Origin: Vibrio gallaecicus
Lineage (GTDB): Bacteria; Pseudomonadota; Gammaproteobacteria; Enterobacterales; Vibrionaceae
Assembly: GCF_024347495.1 (NCBI RefSeq)
Contig: NZ_AP025490.1
Coordinates: forward strand, 1,798,001 to 1,862,000
Length of the DNA: 64,000 nt
Reading direction: 5' to 3'
Shown here: piece by piece, positions 25,997 through 35,409 of the stretch
Layout of the letters: each line of letters begins with the position of its first letter
Position numbering within the stretch: position 1 is the first letter of the stretch
Made by a program: the position numbers and the translations under genes
Notes under the pieces: generated by a model
Told to the model about the DNA's origin: nothing
Seen by the model: the letters and a program-made list of their open reading frames with translations, nothing else
The model's database searches: none

Positions 25997-26548
25997 TTAC
26001 TTCTTCTTCGGCGCCAATACCATAATCATCTGGCGACCTTCAATTCTCGTTGGGAAAGATTCGACTACTGCAAATTCTTCAGTATCCGCTTTCAAACGAT
26101 TAAGAACGTCAACACCGATGCTCTGGTGGGCCATTTCGCGGCCACGGAAGCGAATTGTTACCTTCACTTTGTTGCCGTCTTCTAGGAAACCTGTCAGGTT
26201 GCGTAGTTTTACCTGATAGTCTCCAATATCAGTTCCAGGACGGAATTTTATTTCCTTAATCTGAACCTGTTTTTGCTTCTTTTTCTGCTCTTTCGCAGCT
26301 TTGCTCTTCTCGAAGAGGAACTTACCGTAGTCCATCACACGACAAACTGGCGGCTCGGCGTTAGGGCTGATCTCTACGAGATCCATACCAGCTTCATTAG
26401 CTGCTTCAAGTGCTTCCGCAATTGAAACCACACCAACAGCTTCGCCGTCAGCGCCAGTTAGACGTACTTCACGAACGCCACGAATGTCACCGTTTAAACG
26501 GTGCTGGTTTTGTTTGGCCGGTTGTTGGCCACGTCTTCCGCCTTTAAT
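25997..26548 (-). CDS. infC: Translation initiation factor IF-3, ATT start codon
   Basis: A 183-aa factor that binds the 30S subunit and checks start-codon choice. The first in-frame ATG/GTG would remove the conserved N-terminal segment. Reading upstream recovers [19 protein letters not shown] and VREVRLTG, matching E. coli IF-3, which starts at AUU. Here an ATT at 26548 has GGAGG 7 nt upstream, so AUU initiation is well supported. In E. coli this rare codon lets IF-3 repress its own synthesis. The gene begins 2 nt after the thrS stop. Confidence 0.95.
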   Translation of the reverse strand: MKGGRRGQQPAKQNQHRLNGDIRGVREVRLTGADGEAVGVVSIAEALEAANEAGMDLVEISPNAEPPVCRVMDYGKFLFEKSKAAKEQKKKQKQVQIKEIKFRPGTDIGDYQVKLRNLTGFLEDGNKVKVTIRFRGREMAHQSIGVDVLNRLKADTEEFAVVESFPTRIEGRQMIMVLAPKKK

Positions 26549-26550
26549 AG

Positions 26551-28479
26551 CTATTCCTCCAGATTGAGCTTACGGCTTGAAACCTCGGCTTGGATGTATG
26601 AAATAAAGTCATCCACTTTAAATTTGCCAAGGTCTTTACCTTTACGTGTACGTACTGCAATTTCGCCGGCTTCCATTTCTTGGTCACCACACACAAGCAT
26701 GAACGGTACACGTTTCAAAGTATGTTCGCGGATTTTAAAGCCAATCTTCTCATTTCTCAAGTCTGCTTTGACTCTAAATCCACTTTTTTGCAGTTTTTTC
26801 GTAATTTCTTGTACATATTCAGACTGTTTGTCTGTAATGCCCATCACAACTGCTTGTTCTGGCGCCAACCACGTTGGGAAGAAGCCAGCATATTCTTCAA
26901 TAAGAATACCGATGAAACGCTCTAGTGAACCTAAAATCGCGCGGTGAATCATAACTGGCGTGTGACGCTCGTTATCTTCACCTACGTAAGTTGCACCTAA
27001 ACGCTCTGGTAATGCAAAATCGAGCTGCACTGTACCACATTGCCATGCGCGGTCCAAACAATCATGCAAAGTAAATTCAATCTTAGGTCCGTAGAACGCA
27101 CCCTCACCTTCTTGAATCTCGTATGCAATTTCCATCGCCTCAAGCGCTTGCTTAAGATCAGCCTCTGCACGGTCCCACATTTCGTCTGAACCTACACGTT
27201 GTTCTGGACGAGTAGATAGCTTAACAACAATGTTTTCGAAACCAAAAGTTGTGTAAGTATCGTAAACCATTTCAATACAAGCTTTCACTTCTTGTTGAAC
27301 TTGGTCTTCAGTACAGAATACGTGAGCATCATCTTGAGTAAAACCACGAACACGCATAATGCCGTGAAGTGCGCCAGACGGCTCGTTACGGTGACATGAG
27401 CCGAACTCAGCCATACGTAGCGGTAGATCACGGTACGATTTCAGACCTTGGTTAAAGATCTGAACGTGACCTGGACAGTTCATCGGTTTGATAGCGTATT
27501 CACGGTTCTCTGAAGAAGTTGTGAACATTGCTTCCGCATACTTATCCCAGTGACCAGAGCGTTCCCAAAGAACACGGTCCATCATTAATGGACCTTTTAC
27601 TTCTTGGTAATCGTACTCAGTCAGTTTCTGACGAATAAATACTTCTAACTCACGGAAGATAGTCCAACCATTATGGTGCCAGAACACCATGCCCGGAGCT
27701 TCTTGTTGCATGTGGAATAAATCTAAGTGCTTACCGATTTTACGGTGATCACGCTTAGCTGCTTCTTCTAAACGCACTAAGTGAGCTTTAAGCGCTTTCT
27801 TATCGTGGAATGCAGTACCGTAGATACGTTGAAGCATCTTATTGTCACTGTTACCACGCCAGTAAGCACCCGCTACGTTAAGTAGAGTGAAGTGTTGGCA
27901 GAAACCCATATGTGGAACGTGTGGACCACGACACATATCGATGTATTCTTCATGATGGTACAAACCTGGACGGTCGTCTTTAGAAACGTTCTCATCCAAG
28001 ATTTCGATTTTGTAAGTCTCGCCGCGAGCTTCGAATGCGTCACGCGCTTCCTGCCAGCTAACTTTCTTCTTAACAACCTGATACTTGGTCTTCGCTAGCT
28101 CTTTCATACGCTTTTCAATCTTTTCTAGATCTTCTTGCGTTAGAGAGTGCTCAAGATCGATATCGTAGTAGAAACCGTTATCGATGGTAGGACCGATCGC
28201 CATTTTCGCTTCTGGAAAAAGCTGCTTAATCGCGTGACCTAAAAGGTGAGCACAAGAGTGACGAACGATCTCAAGACCATCAACTTCATCTTTTGCTGTG
28301 ATGATTTCAAGGCTTGCATCGTTTTCGATAAGATCACAAGCATCAACGCGCTCACCGTCTACACGACCAGCAATGGTTGCTTTCGCAAGGCCAGGACCGA
28401 TTGATAGGGCAACATCTAGAGTTGATACAGGGTTGTCAAATTGACGCTGACTGCCGTCAGGAAGAGTAATAATTGGCAT
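26551..28479 (-). CDS. thrS: Threonyl-tRNA synthetase
   Basis: A 642-aa class II synthetase, the same length as the E. coli enzyme. The TGS domain is at the N-terminus ([11 protein letters not shown]). The editing-domain zinc-like motif HLLGHA is near 77, class II motif 2 is around [12 protein letters not shown], the catalytic zinc ligand is in MNCPGH, and the anticodon-binding domain is C-terminal. The ATG at 28479 is chosen because AAGGA precedes it and homology begins there; the frame extends to 28518 without support. A hairpin that mimics the tRNA-Thr anticodon arm lies just upstream. Confidence 0.98.
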   Translation of the reverse strand: MPIITLPDGSQRQFDNPVSTLDVALSIGPGLAKATIAGRVDGERVDACDLIENDASLEIITAKDEVDGLEIVRHSCAHLLGHAIKQLFPEAKMAIGPTIDNGFYYDIDLEHSLTQEDLEKIEKRMKELAKTKYQVVKKKVSWQEARDAFEARGETYKIEILDENVSKDDRPGLYHHEEYIDMCRGPHVPHMGFCQHFTLLNVAGAYWRGNSDNKMLQRIYGTAFHDKKALKAHLVRLEEAAKRDHRKIGKHLDLFHMQQEAPGMVFWHHNGWTIFRELEVFIRQKLTEYDYQEVKGPLMMDRVLWERSGHWDKYAEAMFTTSSENREYAIKPMNCPGHVQIFNQGLKSYRDLPLRMAEFGSCHRNEPSGALHGIMRVRGFTQDDAHVFCTEDQVQQEVKACIEMVYDTYTTFGFENIVVKLSTRPEQRVGSDEMWDRAEADLKQALEAMEIAYEIQEGEGAFYGPKIEFTLHDCLDRAWQCGTVQLDFALPERLGATYVGEDNERHTPVMIHRAILGSLERFIGILIEEYAGFFPTWLAPEQAVVMGITDKQSEYVQEITKKLQKSGFRVKADLRNEKIGFKIREHTLKRVPFMLVCGDQEMEAGEIAVRTRKGKDLGKFKVDDFISYIQAEVSSRKLNLEE

Positions 28480-28876
28480 TATTTGTCCTTTACAGTGGTG
28501 TTGCACACCAAGCAACACATGAAAATTATTTAATATATTTAATTCAAAAGGTTAGATAACCTAATGGGGATATATGTAAGAATTGGTACAAATTCAGGTA
28601 CAAATACAGATGCACCCTCATTTATTCCATGGGCATTGTAACGAATTAACATGAAATGACAATAATGTAATAAGCACTAGGCAGAGGAAGAGTGCCACCT
28701 TTCAGTAGCATGTATAAATGTAGGTTACAGATTCATCTACTCAATAAACTAGCATTAAAGAGGAAGCAGGTAAGCTATTTATGAGCACTAGAACATATTC
28801 TATGTGCTCAGTTTAAATCCAATAACAAAAATTCAGTAGTATTGGCGGTACACACCGTAAATCTTTGTAGTAATAC
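28480..28876. other. Intergenic region upstream of thrS
   Basis: This holds the thrS leader with its anticodon-arm mimic and a small AGGTT/AACCT hairpin (28549-28562). From about 28620 to 28876 I see only AT-rich sequence with no gene or repeat. Confidence 0.55.
28498..28518 (-). promoter_or_regulatory. thrS leader hairpin mimicking the tRNA-Thr anticodon arm
   Basis: On the minus strand GTGTTGC and GCAACAC form a 7-bp stem closing a 7-nt loop, TTGGTGT. The loop has U at position 33 and GGU at positions 34-36, the anticodon of the major tRNA-Thr. The stem ends 9 nt before the AAGGA ribosome site. In E. coli, ThrRS represses thrS by binding a leader hairpin of this kind. A second small hairpin lies upstream at 28549-28562. 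Confidence 0.75.
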
Positions 28877-29200
28877 TTATGGTGCTAAACACCTGTTTGA
28901 ATTAAGGAATAAGACTGTCTCATCAAATATTTGAACTATAATAGTTTGATCACTTTTCTTATCAAGAGAGCTTGTGTCATAAGTAAGCCCGTCCACTATA
29001 ATGGATTCTACAGGGTCAAACTCTCTTCCACTTAATATTCCCCCACACTTTTTAAGTGTTCTCTTTAAACTCTCTTTACTTTCATAATTAATAATTACTG
29101 TTTTTTCACTACTTGAACTATTTACAATGGATGGTCCATATCCACGATCATAGCAACCAAATAGATTACAAGTTAACAAAATTAAAATTAGTTTTTTCAT
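28877..29200 (-). CDS. Small hypothetical lipoprotein
   Basis: A 107-aa protein with a lipoprotein signal (MKKLILILLTCNLFGC), so it is anchored to a membrane on the periplasmic side. The mature part is Ser/Lys-rich, with one more cysteine pair (KKCGG, NRCLAP) that could form a disulfide. AAGG lies 8 nt before the ATG. No family is recognised. It lies directly downstream of a decayed gene read in the same direction; an intact small lipoprotein beside a decayed gene is what an orphaned immunity gene would look like, but nothing in the sequence proves that. Confidence 0.7.
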   Translation of the reverse strand: MKKLILILLTCNLFGCYDRGYGPSIVNSSSSEKTVIINYESKESLKRTLKKCGGILSGREFDPVESIIVDGLTYDTSSLDKKSDQTIIVQIFDETVLFLNSNRCLAP

Positions 29201-29283
29201 TAAACCATCCTTAATATGGATTCCAAGAATCAGTTCCCGCCACTGGATGAGAAGTCTCTAAACCCCGTAATCTTGAGCTGCCT

Positions 29284-29736
29284 ATTCAAAAGTATTGTTA
29301 AGAGTTGCAAACTCTCCTGATGTTAAATAACCAACGGCAAAAAATACACCATAAGACTCATATTTTAGAGTATGAGCTTCTTCACGCGCCCCAAATTTAA
29401 CATCTAGATCACCATATTCCCCATATATTCAGGGTTGACTTTCGTTCCATAGATAAACAGATTTATTAGTGTTCGGTCTTTAATTCTAAATGCCGTGTAA
29501 TAAGCATTCATTAACAAAGAACGACGGCGAGCGTTTTCTTTACCAAATAAACGACTTAACATACGTTTCAGTTCAGTCTCAGCATCAAACAGTTCGTCGT
29601 CATCGCCAAAGGTTTCTTGTGCTGCTTAACAGTAGTCATCAGCGACCAAAGCGGTAGCGCCCTAACCCACCAATGCTGAAGATTTAGCGTTAGGATTCTC
29701 GACAGGCCCAGAAAGCCCAGCAGCTTGAAAGTTACT
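29284..29736 (-). pseudogene. Remnant of an unidentified protein gene, with two nonsense codons and one frameshift
   Basis: Reading the minus strand, one frame encodes SGPVENPNAK, then a stop, GATALVADDYC, then a stop. It continues for about 70 residues containing ETFGDDDELFDAETELKRML and RRRSLLMNAYYTAF before a stop near 29425. The sequence continues sensibly in another frame (EYGDLDVKFGAREEAHTLK, ending LNNTFE) to a stop at 29284. The frames meet in a repeated ATATGGGGAATATGG-like stretch, so slippage may have caused the shift. The start is not identifiable. I do not recognise the family. It lies upstream of the small lipoprotein on the same strand. Confidence 0.6.
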
Positions 29737-29841
29737 TCAGAAAAGGATGTAACTGTTATTTAGGCCTTTAACAACGACAATTCGATTCTTATAATAGCCA
29801 CTTCATATTTTTCATGACGACTCGACAGGGATTTTCAAAGC

Positions 29842-30570
29842 TTGAAATCATTTAAGTCTAACTGCTTTCATCTTCTATTAAGACTACGCTCAAAGATGCG
29901 TGAGCTTTCTGTGATGTTTGGTATTTTGCTACTGACCATGGTTTTTACTATTACGGCTATTGATCTCTGGGTTTCTTGGCAGGCTAAAGGTCGCATTATC
30001 ATGTCTATCGAGTCGGTTCCTGAGCGAGAAGTCGCGGTAGTATTAGGCACTAGTAAATACTTAGGCCGAACCCTCAATGAGTATTACTCCCACCGCATTG
30101 ATGCCGCTATCGCTTTATTTGAACAAAATAAGATTCGACAATTTTTACTTAGTGGTGATAACGCCCACCGTTCATACAATGAACCATGGACAATGAAACG
30201 CGACTTATTAAAAGCCGGTGTACCGGAAGATCGTATAAACTTAGATTATGCTGGCTTCAGGACATTAGACTCTATTGTTAGAGCTAAAGAAATATTTGAT
30301 ACGGATAACTTTTTAATCATTACTCAAAAATTTCATTGTGAGCGTGCCCTCTTTATTGCTCACTCATTTGATATAAATGCACAATGTTTAGCTGTCTCGG
30401 GTCCAACAAAGCATTCAGGTATAACTATCCGTTTAAGAGAAGTGTTCGCACGAAGCAAAGCATTTTTGGACTTATACATCATTGGTACAATGCCTAAATT
30501 CTTAGGTCCTAAAGAACCAATTCAAGCTAAACCACACGCTTCTGAGCTTTCTTTAAAAGTAGATGTGTAG
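29842..30570 (+). CDS. sanA: SanA-like DUF218 envelope protein
   Basis: A 242-aa inner-membrane-anchored protein with one N-terminal TM segment (about residues 24-45) and a periplasmic DUF218 domain. Conserved stretches match E. coli SanA: VVLGTSKYLGRTLNEYYSHR, LLSGDNA, SYNEPWTMK, LDYAGFRTLDSIVR and FHCERALFIA. SanA is linked to envelope barrier function (vancomycin exclusion at high temperature). The frame opens at TTG 29842; ATGs at 29896 and 29914 would shorten only the cytoplasmic end. No strong ribosome site distinguishes them. Confidence 0.88.
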   Translation: MKSFKSNCFHLLLRLRSKMRELSVMFGILLLTMVFTITAIDLWVSWQAKGRIIMSIESVPEREVAVVLGTSKYLGRTLNEYYSHRIDAAIALFEQNKIRQFLLSGDNAHRSYNEPWTMKRDLLKAGVPEDRINLDYAGFRTLDSIVRAKEIFDTDNFLIITQKFHCERALFIAHSFDINAQCLAVSGPTKHSGITIRLREVFARSKAFLDLYIIGTMPKFLGPKEPIQAKPHASELSLKVDV

Positions 30571-30758
30571 ATTTCTATACATTTTAAATTTGTCGCTTCA
30601 CACTTTCTAATCTTCCATTTAAAACACACCAACACACACTCCTTAACCTAAGTAACATTCTTCCAACAAAGTTTACACCTTACACGAAGTTAACCATGGT
30701 CTACCTCGTCAATAATAAGCTGTAAAAGCAGAACGAGGTCCAGCAAAAGGAGCGTCTT

Positions 30759-32129
30759 ATGACGGCATTGGTCACCACACTGAAGCACTGGCTGTTCACA
30801 CGTAACAGCATGATTTTAATCGGCAATATACTTTTATTTACCATTCTTTTATCCACATTACCTTTTGAATCTAGCGTCAATACCGGGCTAAGCATTTTGG
30901 TTTTCGTTGCCGTTTTATGGTTAACAGAAGCTATACATGTGAGCATTACCGCTTTGCTTGTGCCATTACTGGCGGTGTTATTTGGCGTATTCAATACATC
31001 CACGGCACTGTCAAACTTTTCGAACCCTATTATCTTTTTATTCTTGGGTGGCTTTGCTCTCGCTGCCGCGTTAAATAAACAAGAATTAGATAAAGCCATT
31101 GCCGATAAAGTTTTAATCATTGCTAAAGGTAAAATGTCTGTTGCCATCTTCATGCTATTTGGAGTAAGTGCTGGACTGTCTATGTGGATATCCAATACCG
31201 CGACTACCGCAATGATGTTACCTCTAGTACTTGGTGTGATGAACAAAGTCGATCAAAGAGAAGACAGAAATACCTATGTATTTGTTCTTTTAGGTATCGC
31301 TTATTGTGCTTCAATTGGTGGTATAGCAACTTTAGTCGGTAGCCCGCCTAATGCTATTGCAGCTGCGGAAGTAGGCTTAAGTTTTACAGAATGGATGGCG
31401 CTAGGTTTACCTATCTCTCTAGTATTAATGCCGATTGCGATGATCATCCTTTATGCCATGACGAAACCTCAACTAAACCATACATTTGAGTTAGACCATA
31501 AACCAGTTGAGTGGACAAACAGCAAAAAAATCACTCTTTCAATTTTCTTACTCACAGTAACACTCTGGATTTTTGGAAAACCAATAAATGCCATGATAGG
31601 TGGGTTCTCTAAGTTTGATAGCTTGGTTGCTATTGGTGCTATTGTCCTGCTTGGTGCATCTCGTGCTGTTGAATGGAAAGACATTGAAAAAACTACAGAC
31701 TGGGGAGTACTAGTTCTGTTTGGTGGAGGTATCTGTTTAAGTAACATATTGAAGGCTACTGGAACCAGCGTTTTCTTAGCACATTCATTAAGCGGATTCT
31801 TAGAACAAGCAGGTGTATTGCTGACTATTTTAGCCGTCGTGGCGTTTGTTGTTTTCTTAACAGAATTTGCAAGTAATACCGCAAGTGCTGCATTGCTTGT
31901 CCCTGTATTTGCGACAATAGCAGAAGCGTTAGGTATGTCACCGGTGATCCTGTCAGCTCTTATTGCAGTGGCTGCATCATGCGCCTTTATGCTACCAGTC
32001 GCGACACCACCCAATGCCATTGTGTTTGCATCAGGTCATATCAAGCAAAGCGAAATGATGCGTGTTGGTATGGTTCTCAATGTGGTGTGTATCTTAGTTC
32101 TTACTTTATTCGCGTGGATATTCTGGTAA
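30759..32129 (+). CDS. DASS (SLC13) family sodium/dicarboxylate symporter
   Basis: A 456-aa inner-membrane transporter with about 11 hydrophobic segments. Both SNT motifs that form the sodium and carboxylate sites are present: [11 protein letters not shown] (near 148) and [11 protein letters not shown] (near 375). The family includes VcINDY of V. cholerae, which carries succinate and other C4-dicarboxylates. AAGGAG lies 7 nt upstream of the ATG. It stands alone and is followed by hairpins. The exact substrate cannot be read; sulfate or other anions are less likely. Confidence 0.88.
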   Translation: MTALVTTLKHWLFTRNSMILIGNILLFTILLSTLPFESSVNTGLSILVFVAVLWLTEAIHVSITALLVPLLAVLFGVFNTSTALSNFSNPIIFLFLGGFALAAALNKQELDKAIADKVLIIAKGKMSVAIFMLFGVSAGLSMWISNTATTAMMLPLVLGVMNKVDQREDRNTYVFVLLGIAYCASIGGIATLVGSPPNAIAAAEVGLSFTEWMALGLPISLVLMPIAMIILYAMTKPQLNHTFELDHKPVEWTNSKKITLSIFLLTVTLWIFGKPINAMIGGFSKFDSLVAIGAIVLLGASRAVEWKDIEKTTDWGVLVLFGGGICLSNILKATGTSVFLAHSLSGFLEQAGVLLTILAVVAFVVFLTEFASNTASAALLVPVFATIAEALGMSPVILSALIAVAASCAFMLPVATPPNAIVFASGHIKQSEMMRVGMVLNVVCILVLTLFAWIFW

Positions 32130-32194
32130 GCCTTAGATAGATAGCGAGTCATCAACTCTGGTTGATGCATGAAACTAAATCAAAAAACATTAAA

Positions 32195-32215
32195 ACGCCG
32201 TTTAGCTAACGGCGT
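32195..32215. terminator. Hairpin in the convergent DASS/diguanylate-cyclase gap
   Basis: The 8-bp stem ACGCCGTT/AACGGCGT has a T-rich tract only on the minus-strand side, so it best suits the diguanylate cyclase transcript. Confidence 0.6.
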
Positions 32216-32294
32216 AAATGAGCACTACTCTGCAGGAAAAATCAAACCTTCTTCCCCGATGATTTGAACATACCTTTCCAGCAGTTTCCCTTTT

Positions 32295-32317
32295 GGTGGC
32301 TTTTGCCACCTTTTTTT
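32295..32317 (+). terminator. Plus-strand terminator after the DASS gene
   Basis: The stem GGTGGC/GCCACC with a TTTT loop is followed by seven T's. Confidence 0.85.
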
Positions 32318-32351
32318 ATTCTCAACAACGTTTGGGATAATGAACCCGAAC

Positions 32352-33647
32352 TTAATAACTGACGACAACCTTATTTCTGCCTAAATGTTTAGCTTGGTAT
32401 AAAGCCTCGTCCGCTCGCGCAATAGTCTCTGTTACTCGTTCATGCCTCATCGCCGCCACACCTACACTGCATGTCATGCCATCTCCATGAACCCATAAAT
32501 GCTGCTCAACTAGGTGGCGAATTCTTTCTGCTTTATTTTGACCCTCACTTAAACTCGTTTCTGGACAAAATATAATAAACTCTTCCCCTCCCCAGCGAAC
32601 CAACTTATCGGTTTGGTTAATTCCGCTACCCATCACCATACTAAACTCACGTAAAATATCATCGCCCATTTGGTGACCATATTTATCATTAATCTGCTTA
32701 AAGTAATCAATATCGAAATAAAGCATAACCAACTGCCCTTGCTCAGATTTTACTTGTTGAGCTTGCAGTTTCAGCCAATCCCGCACCGCGTGTCTATTCA
32801 AAGTGCCAGTCAATTCATCGCGGTGTGCCATCTCTGAATATTCAAAGTTTTGCTCACGCAAGACTTGGTTAACATGCTTTAGGTGTAGGTGTCGCCTTTC
32901 AGCTTTGGCTACAGCTTTACGGGAACGATTTAGCTCAACAATAATGAATATAACACCAGTACTGACCCATACACCCAATAACAGTAGGAAAAAGTTGTCG
33001 GCGGCTATGTATGAACCTTCAAATTCAATACTACGAATAATGATTTTATGTGTCCCAAGTTTTGCACCAGAACCAGTGGCAAACTCAACCTTATTCACAT
33101 TGCTGTATTCAGGAGCAGAATATTCCATAGCGATATCATTATCCGCCAACCACCATGTCATGACTTGCAAATTGGCTATCGGGATTTCAAGTACGCCTTG
33201 GCTTACACCTGGGGAGAACTCCATGCCGTTGTATTTATGAGTATGTTCATCATCTAACGTGGAGTAAGCAGGATTATAGTTTCGGAGATACGTTCGTAAT
33301 CGCCCACTCGATTTTTCATCTGTAATGTAATCGATGTTAACGCGGAAAGTATGGTAACGAGAAAGATCCAAACCAATGGAAGGATCAGGGTTGATATGTA
33401 TAGACAGCCCACAATATGGCCAGGGATATTCCGAATCAACGAGCTCACAATTTAACGTATACAACCCATCTTCAATAGACAGCTGGGAAATACTTTTCCC
33501 ACGATCAATTCTATCGGATGTTGCAAAAAATGCGTACTCTTCAGGGTCGATCGCAATTAAAACTGTGTTGCCATTAAGCCGATAGTACTGAACTGCTGCG
33601 AGTGTTGATACCACTAAAAATATGACTATTTTATGTGCCCATTTCAC
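32352..33647 (-). CDS. Membrane diguanylate cyclase (GGDEF) with a periplasmic sensor domain
   Basis: A 431-aa protein. An N-terminal TM segment (about 8-24) and a second at about 220-240 enclose a periplasmic domain of nearly 190 residues with jelly-roll-like features (SRYHTFRVNIDY near its centre, HKIIIRSIEFEG at its end), suggestive of a carbohydrate-binding fold. A short coiled linker leads to a C-terminal GGDEF domain with an intact active site (RWGGEEF). The usual inhibitory I-site RxxD is NQTD here, so product inhibition is probably lost. It should make cyclic di-GMP in response to a periplasmic ligand. Confidence 0.88.
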   Translation of the reverse strand: MKWAHKIVIFLVVSTLAAVQYYRLNGNTVLIAIDPEEYAFFATSDRIDRGKSISQLSIEDGLYTLNCELVDSEYPWPYCGLSIHINPDPSIGLDLSRYHTFRVNIDYITDEKSSGRLRTYLRNYNPAYSTLDDEHTHKYNGMEFSPGVSQGVLEIPIANLQVMTWWLADNDIAMEYSAPEYSNVNKVEFATGSGAKLGTHKIIIRSIEFEGSYIAADNFFLLLLGVWVSTGVIFIIVELNRSRKAVAKAERRHLHLKHVNQVLREQNFEYSEMAHRDELTGTLNRHAVRDWLKLQAQQVKSEQGQLVMLYFDIDYFKQINDKYGHQMGDDILREFSMVMGSGINQTDKLVRWGGEEFIIFCPETSLSEGQNKAERIRHLVEQHLWVHGDGMTCSVGVAAMRHERVTETIARADEALYQAKHLGRNKVVVSY

Positions 33648-33958
33648 GGTTGTAGCTTCCTGAAGAGTATTAAGTTAATTGTTGTGCCACTGAATCGAAC
33701 TAAGCCAATTGGCTTACTTTTATTCAGTCTATTATCATTAACTTTATATCACGAGTTTGTAATATGTCATACACTAAAATAAAAAAGCTTAATGGCTCAT
33801 CAAATTAATGAAGAAAATGCACCAATGCTCTATCTCAGAACATATCTAAAGCCAAATTCATCAACTGTTTGATATACTCAAGAAACTAGCTCAGTGACTA
33901 TTAAGCATCGAACGAATGTAGGGTTCTGGGCGTAAATATAATTATTTCGAGTAATGTC
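33648..33958. other. Divergent intergenic region, diguanylate cyclase / DUF2797
   Basis: AT-rich promoter sequence for both flanking genes. I see no RNA gene, repeat or recognisable operator here. Confidence 0.5.
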
Positions 33959-34783
33959 ATGTCTTTATTAGCAACAGGGACACTCAAAAAAATGAGTGCT
34001 TCTCTTGATGGTACCGTCTCTTATCGCCTACCTGTAGGAAATGAATTTGTGGAACTAAATCCACTCATCGGTCAATCCATCACTCTCACCCATACCGGTA
34101 ACATTTTTTGTAGTGCGTGTGGTAAGAAAACCAAGAAAAGTTATTCACAAGGTCACTGTTTCGTATGTATGCGTAAACTGGCGAGTTGCGATATGTGCAT
34201 AATGAAGCCAGAAACTTGTCACTATGAAGAAGGCACATGCCGTGAACCTCAATGGGGTGAAGATAACTGCATGGTAGATCATTTTGTATACCTATCTAAT
34301 ACCTCCAGCTTAAAAGTGGGGATCACGCGTCATACTCAGATCCCAACGCGTTGGATAGATCAAGGTGCGACTCAAGGCTTACCGATATTGAAAGTAAAAA
34401 CTCGTCATATCTCTGGTTTAATTGAGATTGAGCTAGCGAAACATATCGCAGACAAAACCAACTGGCGAACATTGCTAAAAGGCGATGGGGACGATATTGA
34501 ATTAATAGAGCGAGCTAAAGAGCTTTTACCATTGGCAGAAAATACTATTTCAGAAATAAAGGCAAAATACGGGGATGATGCAGTAGAAGTGTTAAGCGAA
34601 AGCATCACACCTTTAAGCTACCCGGTAGAGCAGCATCCGGTTAAGATTACGTCTCACAATTTTGATAAGAACCCTGAAGTAACAGGGACTCTGCAAGGTA
34701 TAAAAGGTCAGTACCTAATCTTAGATACTGGGGTTATCAATATTCGTAAATTTAGCTCTTACGAAGTTGAGGTATCGGCTTAG
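33959..34783 (+). CDS. DUF2797 family protein
   Basis: A 274-aa soluble protein. The cysteine-rich N-terminal half holds CSAC, CFVC, CDMC and further Cys residues around MKPETCHYEEGTC, which suggests one or more zinc sites. The central part contains the family's VYLSNTSSLKVGITRHTQ and PTRWIDQGA, resembling a GIY-YIG-like fold. The C-terminal part ends in a small beta-rich domain. The function of the family is unknown; a nucleic-acid role is inferred from the fold-like features only. It stands as a single gene. Confidence 0.8.
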   Translation: MSLLATGTLKKMSASLDGTVSYRLPVGNEFVELNPLIGQSITLTHTGNIFCSACGKKTKKSYSQGHCFVCMRKLASCDMCIMKPETCHYEEGTCREPQWGEDNCMVDHFVYLSNTSSLKVGITRHTQIPTRWIDQGATQGLPILKVKTRHISGLIEIELAKHIADKTNWRTLLKGDGDDIELIERAKELLPLAENTISEIKAKYGDDAVEVLSESITPLSYPVEQHPVKITSHNFDKNPEVTGTLQGIKGQYLILDTGVINIRKFSSYEVEVSA

Positions 34784-34810
34784 TCATTGTTGCTTTAGAG
34801 ATAAATTTAA

Positions 34811-34845
34811 TTCAGCGTATTTACCTCATATGTCGATACGCTGAA
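34811..34845. repeat. Inverted repeat after the DUF2797 gene
   Basis: The 10-bp arms TTCAGCGTAT/ATACGCTGAA have a 15-nt loop, starting 28 bp past the stop. No clear T tract follows, so it may be a weak terminator or a 3'-end stabiliser. Confidence 0.5.
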
Positions 34846-35012
34846 GATCCTTAACTCTTTCCCACCCATATCACTTCTTTATTCGTGTAACGCCTAAGTA
34901 ATTTTATCTTAGCAAATGAGACTTCATAGTAATTTTCAGTCATTCCAATTATGCATAAAAATGCTTATCTGATAGCATTAATTAATCATTAAATACGATA
35001 AAAGAAGTCCTT

Positions 35013-35360
35013 ATGAAGATCTTCACCTTTATATACTTATCTCTATTTTCATTATGCAGTTATGCCACAAGTGACTTCGAATTAGGAAAACAACTCTATT
35101 CAATGCAAGACAAAGGTGGTTGTGTAAACTGCCATGGTTCAACAGGATCAGAGCCCTTAATTTCTACTTACCCTAAAATTAATGGACAAAGTGAAGAATA
35201 TTTAGTGAGTCAGTTACTCGCATTTTCTAATAAAACACGAAAGAGTGGCTTATATCCTTTGATGGAACTGGTCATTGATGAGTATACCGTTGAAGAAATA
35301 AAGCTCATCGCTTTATATCTATCAAAAGTAGATTCAGAAAGTAGTGATAGCAATAAATAA
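35013..35360 (+). CDS. Small periplasmic class I cytochrome c
   Basis: A 115-aa protein with a Sec signal peptide (cleaved after SYA near residue 19) and one heme c motif, CVNCH, near residue 41. The probable axial methionine is in LYPLMELV near 89. Its small single-domain size fits cytochrome c of the c553/c5 kind, an electron carrier to a terminal oxidase or reductase. No oxidase gene is adjacent. Confidence 0.85.
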   Translation: MKIFTFIYLSLFSLCSYATSDFELGKQLYSMQDKGGCVNCHGSTGSEPLISTYPKINGQSEEYLVSQLLAFSNKTRKSGLYPLMELVIDEYTVEEIKLIALYLSKVDSESSDSNK

Positions 35361-35361
35361 A

Positions 35362-35385
35362 AATGACGACCCAAAGATCGTCATT
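35362..35385. terminator. Short bidirectional hairpin between cytochrome c and the PLP enzyme
   Basis: The 8-bp stem AATGACGA/TCGTCATT has an 8-nt loop between two convergent genes. T tracts are weak. Confidence 0.5.
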
Positions 35386-35409
35386 AATCTAATCACTATT
35401 GAAAAAGAG

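Noticed and set aside
29284..29736. Transposase or integrase remnant
   Set aside because: The recovered peptide segments show no catalytic motif of transposases or recombinases, and no terminal inverted repeats flank the region.
30701..31246. Long minus-strand frame opposite the DASS gene
   Set aside because: It is the antisense shadow of a membrane-protein gene; composition follows the coding strand and no domain is seen. The same holds for 31469-32020 and 56962-57396.
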